From Podaxis mareebaensis (lineage: Eukaryota; Basidiomycota; Agaricomycetes; Agaricales; Agaricaceae): DNA of 58,670 bases. The stretch lies in the NCBI GenBank assembly GCA_018524725.1, contig JAEUWP010000450.1:1-58670 (forward strand), read 5' to 3'. The notes beneath the pieces were generated by a model, which ran no database searches, was not told the DNA's origin, and saw nothing but the letters and a program-made list of their open reading frames with translations. Below, one piece after another: positions 54,369 to 58,670 of the stretch. Both the position numbers and the translations under genes were made by a program. Position 1 is the stretch's first letter, and the number at the start of each line of letters is the position of its first letter.

Positions 54369-55300
54369 ATGACTCAATAACCAATTCCATGCGTTCTTCG
54401 GTCAATGTTTGACTAGTTCAATGGGCAAAGTCCTGATTGTCTTATTTAGATGGTCTCACCGCCATTGGCTGCTTGCCTATCAGCATCGACCTCTAAGCTG
54501 TCCCACGGTCGATGCACATGCACTTTGGGCAGGGGAACTGATTGCTGCTGGTCATATCCAGGGTCGAATTCGCACTAGCAGAGCATTGTTGGACTTGCGA
54601 GAGGTAATGTAAATCACCTGCGTTTGCACGATACGCGCGCTTCTCATCCTCGGTGATGAGAGACTGGGCTGTGAAAAGGTCTGCTCAAACTCGACTCGTT
54701 AGCCGCTATATACTCTTCGGACATTGAAGACATGTACTTGATATAATGTTGCATCATAGCGTTCATCTTTTCGTCGTCCCTGCTTCGGATAGCATTCGCA
54801 CAACCATGCTGACAATATGCCACTCGCGCTAGTAGTTTCACCAGAGGTTTGACACACATATATATCCCTGCTTTCACTAGGACAGTCATCGGGAAAAGGC
54901 CAATTATTGGTTCTTCTAGTCGCTGAAACGCAAATCACAGCAGTCGCTTATCTAGATCGCTCTGACGGATAAACTCCAATATCCCGCTCGCATACTTACC
55001 CCAACGTCCCCCTCTTCAAGAGCACAATTTGTGAAGAATCGGAGACCCTGCAATTTGTGGTCCGCGGTATTATAATTACAACATGGCGCAATGTGGCGCC
55101 AGTTGTATGATTCTGTCTCTGAAGAGCAAGGTCCTGGTGGGAGGGCCGGCGCCGCCGAATCTTATTCGCTCATCCCTTGTTCAAATTCTAGTATCAAATC
55201 GCACTCGAAGATGAGTATTTAAAGTGTGGTACACAAATGCTAAAATGGACTACTCGAACTATCTATACATCAGGGAAGGTCAAGAATAAGGGTATCACGC
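54369..55300. other. intergenic stretch, one weak open frame
   Basis: A minus-strand frame at 54,644-54,889 (81 codons; LVKAGIYMCVKPLVKLLARV then CANAIRSRDDEKMNAMMQHY) has protein-like composition but no recognised family or upstream exon. Otherwise nothing seen. A CATATATA-like TA tract occurs near 54,860. Confidence 0.35.
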
Positions 55301-56104
55301 TCAGATACCCCTCATCTTTTCCGCGAGTTTCTTCGCTTCGTCCTTCGACATATGGCATATATCAATCAGTTTCTGGAAAGCCTCTCCTTCCACCTCTTCC
55401 TCCTCGTCATGCCTTATTTTCTTCTGCCTGAAGCAATCGCTCTCGTAACTATACGTGGTGTTGATGATAGTCTTGAACCATTCTGCGGGTGGAACATGCC
55501 AGGGGACGTCCAACGAGGTTGTCCGTATGAGTTTCTGTACTTTCTTCTGCGATTCCTCGTATTCATCGTCGAACTTATGACCAGTTCCCTTCTTAAGCGC
55601 CTTCCCTCTCGAAGCAGTGATGCATGCATAACCTTCAGGGAAGATTCCATACGCCTGGAATGCCCCCTTGTTATCCAACCACCACTGATCCATATCATCC
55701 TCCTGCTCCAAACCAGTAATAACGATGACGGCGGGTACTGCATGCCTGCAGATGACGTCGCGGAACAACTTCCAGTTCTGGGGGGCAGACTGCATGATAC
55801 GAGGAGCTCGCATGACGAACATCAGAAGACTGACGCCCTCCTCAAGCTTCAGGAGGAGTTTGTACAGTTGTAGGATGGCCTCGGATTTAGAGACGCGCCC
55901 TTCATCCCCTTCGTCAAGACCGGCGGTGTCCCATAGAGTCACTGGTTGACCCAGAACATCGACACCGAAGGCTTGACTCTCGAAGGTCTGTCCCCTTGCT
56001 CCACTGGAGATCTTTGCGGCGTCCTCGTCAGCAGAGAGCATGTTGACAATACTACTTTTTCCGCTTCCGGATGCGCCGAATAGGACAACGTTTGTTTTAG
56101 GCAT
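55301..56104 (-). CDS. P-loop G-domain protein, type B (copy 2)
   Basis: Intronless, 267 aa, closely related to the gene at 41,812. G1 NVVLFGASGSGKSSIVNML (Ala where copy 1 has Glu); ARGQTFESQ with the switch Thr; G3 LWDTAGLDEG; the G4-position VIVITGLEQEDDMDQWW again lacks N/TKxD; CITASRGKALKKGTG near the end of the fold. The C-terminal helix carries charged KKIRHDEEEEVEGEAF and MSKDEAKKLAEKMRG. Divergently paired with the type A gene starting at 57,036. It is the mirror copy of the pair at 39.6-42.6 kb. Confidence 0.85.
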   Translation of the reverse strand: MPKTNVVLFGASGSGKSSIVNMLSADEDAAKISSGARGQTFESQAFGVDVLGQPVTLWDTAGLDEGDEGRVSKSEAILQLYKLLLKLEEGVSLLMFVMRAPRIMQSAPQNWKLFRDVICRHAVPAVIVITGLEQEDDMDQWWLDNKGAFQAYGIFPEGYACITASRGKALKKGTGHKFDDEYEESQKKVQKLIRTTSLDVPWHVPPAEWFKTIINTTYSYESDCFRQKKIRHDEEEEVEGEAFQKLIDICHMSKDEAKKLAEKMRGI

Positions 56105-57035
56105 GATGGCAAGAGGAAAGTGCAGAGTTTGGGCTGGCGATGATAGAACCTAACAATGAGTTGCCTTTGGATAGTATCCCCAAGATTATATTTCGCTCAT
56201 AGTCTCTAAAGAAGTCTGGATATCCTGTGTCTATTTCCGGAACAATGATACATGCCAATACAATCAAGGTCCGCAGTCTTCGAGTGAGAGAAACCGTGTA
56301 CCAATAAAGTTTGGCGTGCTGTTCGCAGAGGCTGCGCAACCAAAGCTGGAGTTCCGGGACGTATGCATGCTGTGAACCTGTCAAGCCGTCAAACAACATC
56401 TGTCTATAAATTTTTTTACGGAAAAGGTTAGCTCGCGGACACATGTTCTATGGATCCAGAGTCTTTGTGATGTTTGCACTGCAGAAGCGACGCCTCCTCC
56501 TATCTTAAAGGGTAGATAAAATAATACCCCATTCACTTGGGGGTATATGCGTTACCCCATGCCGATGGATGCCCTGAACACAGCTTCGTTTGTGGGCTCC
56601 GCAGTCAGTCCTTCCGTCAGCCTCACCCTCGGTTCTTGCCGGTCAGTGTGTTCTTCCGTACCTCCCGTTGTTCCATGCCGTTTATGCATAGTCTCATGAC
56701 TTATTTCTGTCCTACACGAGGAGCAATGTGGGCGCACATTACAATATGTTGCAGCGTTCTTGGAGTTCTTCAGAACGTAAGCGGCTGCGGGACTACTAAT
56801 TTACCTCATAGCATACTCCTAGTTTGATAATCAAAGATTGATTGAAGGGAAGAACCTTAAGAGTCCACCGTGCTGCCATTCAGCGTTGGCGAGCGTAACA
56901 GCACCAGCTGCGGAGAATGCATGCAGATGTCGAAGTTATGCTCCCGGATTTGGCAGTAAGGCTCTCCGAGGGAAGAAACCCGACGATAAAAAGCGTCATC
57001 ATTATACTCCTTTCCACACGCCTATTGCGTTAATC
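56105..57035. promoter_or_regulatory. divergent promoter region of G-domain pair 2
   Basis: 931 bp between divergent starts. Part (about 56,560-56,690) is the inverted counterpart of sequence between the first pair. No gene supported inside. Confidence 0.45.
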
Positions 57036-58349
57036 ATGCAACAAGAACAACAACCAGACACTCATAGGCTCAGCTATGACCACGCGCACAACCAACGAAA
57101 TGATAGCAGTGCACCAAACACACGTACGAGTGCTCGGTCGCCTCCAGCACCCATATCAAGTGAATTTCAAGAACGTAGAATATCCCAAGAACCGGGGTGG
57201 ACGACGGATAGGTACCCAAGGGATCCTGGTTCGGGCTTCATCCTGGAAGGGACCCAACCCGCCCGTTCATCGCAGCCCCAAGATCGGGAGTGCAGATGTT
57301 GCAGGGAACGTAGAGGTGTGTCTTTGATAATGTAGGAGTGACCATAGCTAATGCCCTGTGGCCCTAGACACCGCACCCGCCACGGCTCCGGAGCTGCAGT
57401 ACCGAGGTAAGTTAGAATGATTATTCTTTCGGGTACACTAACATTGATCTTTCTTGCAGCCTCTGACCAAGGAGCTCGAACAAAGCATGCCACTGACAGC
57501 CCGAAGGAGCCATTGTTCCGTCAGATTCAAACCGACAGTCCGAAAAACATTGTTATCTTCGGAGAGACTGGCACCGGGAAGAGTAGTCTCGTCAACATGC
57601 TCTCTGACAATGACGTAGCAATCGTCAGCAATAAGGCTCTTGGTTGCACTTTTGAAAGCACTGGCTATCCCGTTACGATTGATGACAAGCAGTATGTCCT
57701 CTGGGACACCGCTGGTCTCAACGAAGGAGACGCGGGTTCTGTCCCAGGGGACGAGGCCCTCCAGCATCTTCGTGGCCTCGTCGAGAAGCTGAAGGATGGC
57801 CTCAGCCTTCTCGTATACTGCATTCGTGGCACTAGATATCGCGACATCATTAAGGACAACTATGTCCTCTTCACGAAGATAATTTGCCAGGGGGAGATCC
57901 CCGTTGTGATCGTGGTTACGGGACTGGAGAATGAAGATCATATGGAGGGCTGGTGGGATGCAAATGGGAACGAATTCACGAAGCGCAACATACACTTCGC
58001 GGGCCACGCTTGTGTCACTACGTCGAAAGGCAAGAAGAACATGTTCGAGGAGGAGTATGAAGAGTCGAGGGATGCCGTTCGAGCCCTGATCAAGAGATGC
58101 TGTTCGGACAACGACGCATGGGTTATAGATTCCGACCTTTGGTTCCGCCGAATCACCGACAGTATCTGGCGTTACTATGGCTACTACAGTGTTCATCCCC
58201 AAGTTCCCATGACGGGGGACACCGAGGAGGAATGGCGTCCGAGCCTTTTGTTCCGGATTCCACGTGCAATTGTGGAGATCCTGAAATGTTTGCTCGTTGC
58301 AGGCTATTTGCAAGTCCGGAGGGGCGAAGGTTGGTCGAGTAGTCCATAG
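57036..58349 (+). CDS. P-loop G-domain protein, type A (copy 2)
   Basis: Exons 57036-57315, 57368-57406, 57460-58349 (402 aa). The first exon and the small second exon give a Pro/Arg-rich unstructured N-terminus ending TAPATAPELQYR. The G domain begins near residue 134: NIVIFGETGTGKSSLVNML, ALGCTFESTGYP, WDTAGLNEGDAGSVPGDEAL, then VVIVVTGLENEDHMEGWW and CVTTSKGKKNMFEEEYEESR. It closely follows copy 1 through the G domain, and diverges in the last ~70 residues and in the N-terminus, which is longer here. Start chosen as the first ATG in an open stretch leading to the splice site; an upstream frame is open, so it may be longer. Confidence 0.8.
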
Positions 58350-58670
58350 AACACCGTTCGATGAAAGTATATGCAGGAAAATCTGTCTTTACAGTACTGA
58401 AAGCCGAGGGGCTATCTGTATAAAAGCGAGCAATGACATTCTAGTACAATAGGACGTACGACAGCGACGAGAACAACGGCAAGTTCTGGCCCATACTCCG
58501 AGGAGAGGACGCATTTTTACTCTCGATTTCGTCCTTGCGTTCCAGAACCCAGAGATTTTCAAGACTGAGAAAGAAGGATAGATGCTTCAGGACCACCTAT
58601 GGCTCCCGCAAAACGGGCCTAATTAGGCAGTAGTAACGGGCCGTTCCTACAGCCTAGTTAGGCATGGTTT
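58350..58670. other. terminal stretch with short palindromes
   Basis: No gene. The last 60 bp contain GCCTAATTAGGC (58,618-58,629) and GCCTAGTTAGGC (58,652-58,663), two near-identical 12-bp palindromes about 34 bp apart. They could be the end of a transposon running past the window. Confidence 0.4.

Larger units (their letters stand above)
55301..58349. repeat. right arm of the gene-level inverted duplication
   Basis: Inverted counterpart of 39,628-42,627: type B on minus then type A on plus. The intergenic block around 56,560-56,690 still aligns with 41,240-41,345 after reversal. The arms are 12.7 kb apart. Confidence 0.8.

Noticed and set aside
57438..58313. 291-codon minus-strand frame opposite the type A G-domain gene
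   Set aside because: It mirrors the real gene; the plus strand has the P-loop, DTAGL and splice-supported upstream exons. Similar mirror frames occur at 55,352-55,873 and 41,523-42,044.
1..58670. tRNA, rRNA or CRISPR features
   Set aside because: No cloverleaf-like box A/box B pair, rRNA core sequence or regularly spaced repeat array was noticed on either strand; a tRNAscan run would be decisive for tRNAs.

Overview
The window looks like nuclear DNA from a mushroom-forming fungus (Basidiomycota, probably Agaricomycetes). The genes are broken by many introns of about 40-70 bp with GT..AG ends. Families typical of that group are present: DUF6533-type membrane proteins, sacsin/HSP90-like ATPase proteins, F-box proteins, a hydrophobin-like gene and a small P-loop G-domain family. 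The species cannot be named from this sequence. Exon boundaries below were worked out by hand from splice signals, reading phase and family resemblance.

Layout. (1) 1-8,900 is an AT-rich nest of dead DNA transposons: a pogo-type transposase (1,845-3,390, resuming at 7,846-8,304) split by a 4.4-kb element with ~110-bp terminal inverted repeats (3,391-7,845), itself split by a Tc1/mariner element (4,918-6,524). Read by eye, the nest has almost no CpG dinucleotides; CpG becomes common just past 8,900. (2) 9,344-14,241 is a sacsin-like gene containing two complete and one broken copy of a 383-codon exon. (3) 16,166-28,000 holds TOM70 (mitochondrial import), a divergent single-pass membrane protein, a DUF6533 protein, an F-box protein, and HUS1 (DNA-damage clamp) divergent from a Maf-type nucleotide pyrophosphatase. 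A perfect 148-bp palindrome flanked by a 6-bp direct repeat follows the Maf gene. (4) 29,000-38,927 holds a second DUF6533 gene, DPH2 (diphthamide synthesis) and, divergent from it, YPP1/TTC7 (PI4-kinase scaffold). (5) 39,628-58,349 is framed by two mirror-image copies of a divergent pair of G-domain genes (39.6-42.6 kb and 55.3-58.3 kb). Between them lie an F-box protein, two long disordered proteins, a third DUF6533 gene, a weak hypothetical gene and a hydrophobin-like gene that has lost most of its cysteines.

How it fits together. The housekeeping genes (TOM70, HUS1, Maf, DPH2, YPP1) occur in divergent pairs with short shared promoters of 150-300 bp. They alternate with fast-evolving families (DUF6533, F-box, G-domain, sacsin-like) that show tandem or inverted duplication. 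No metabolic cluster is visible, and genes in the same stretch do not obviously share a pathway.
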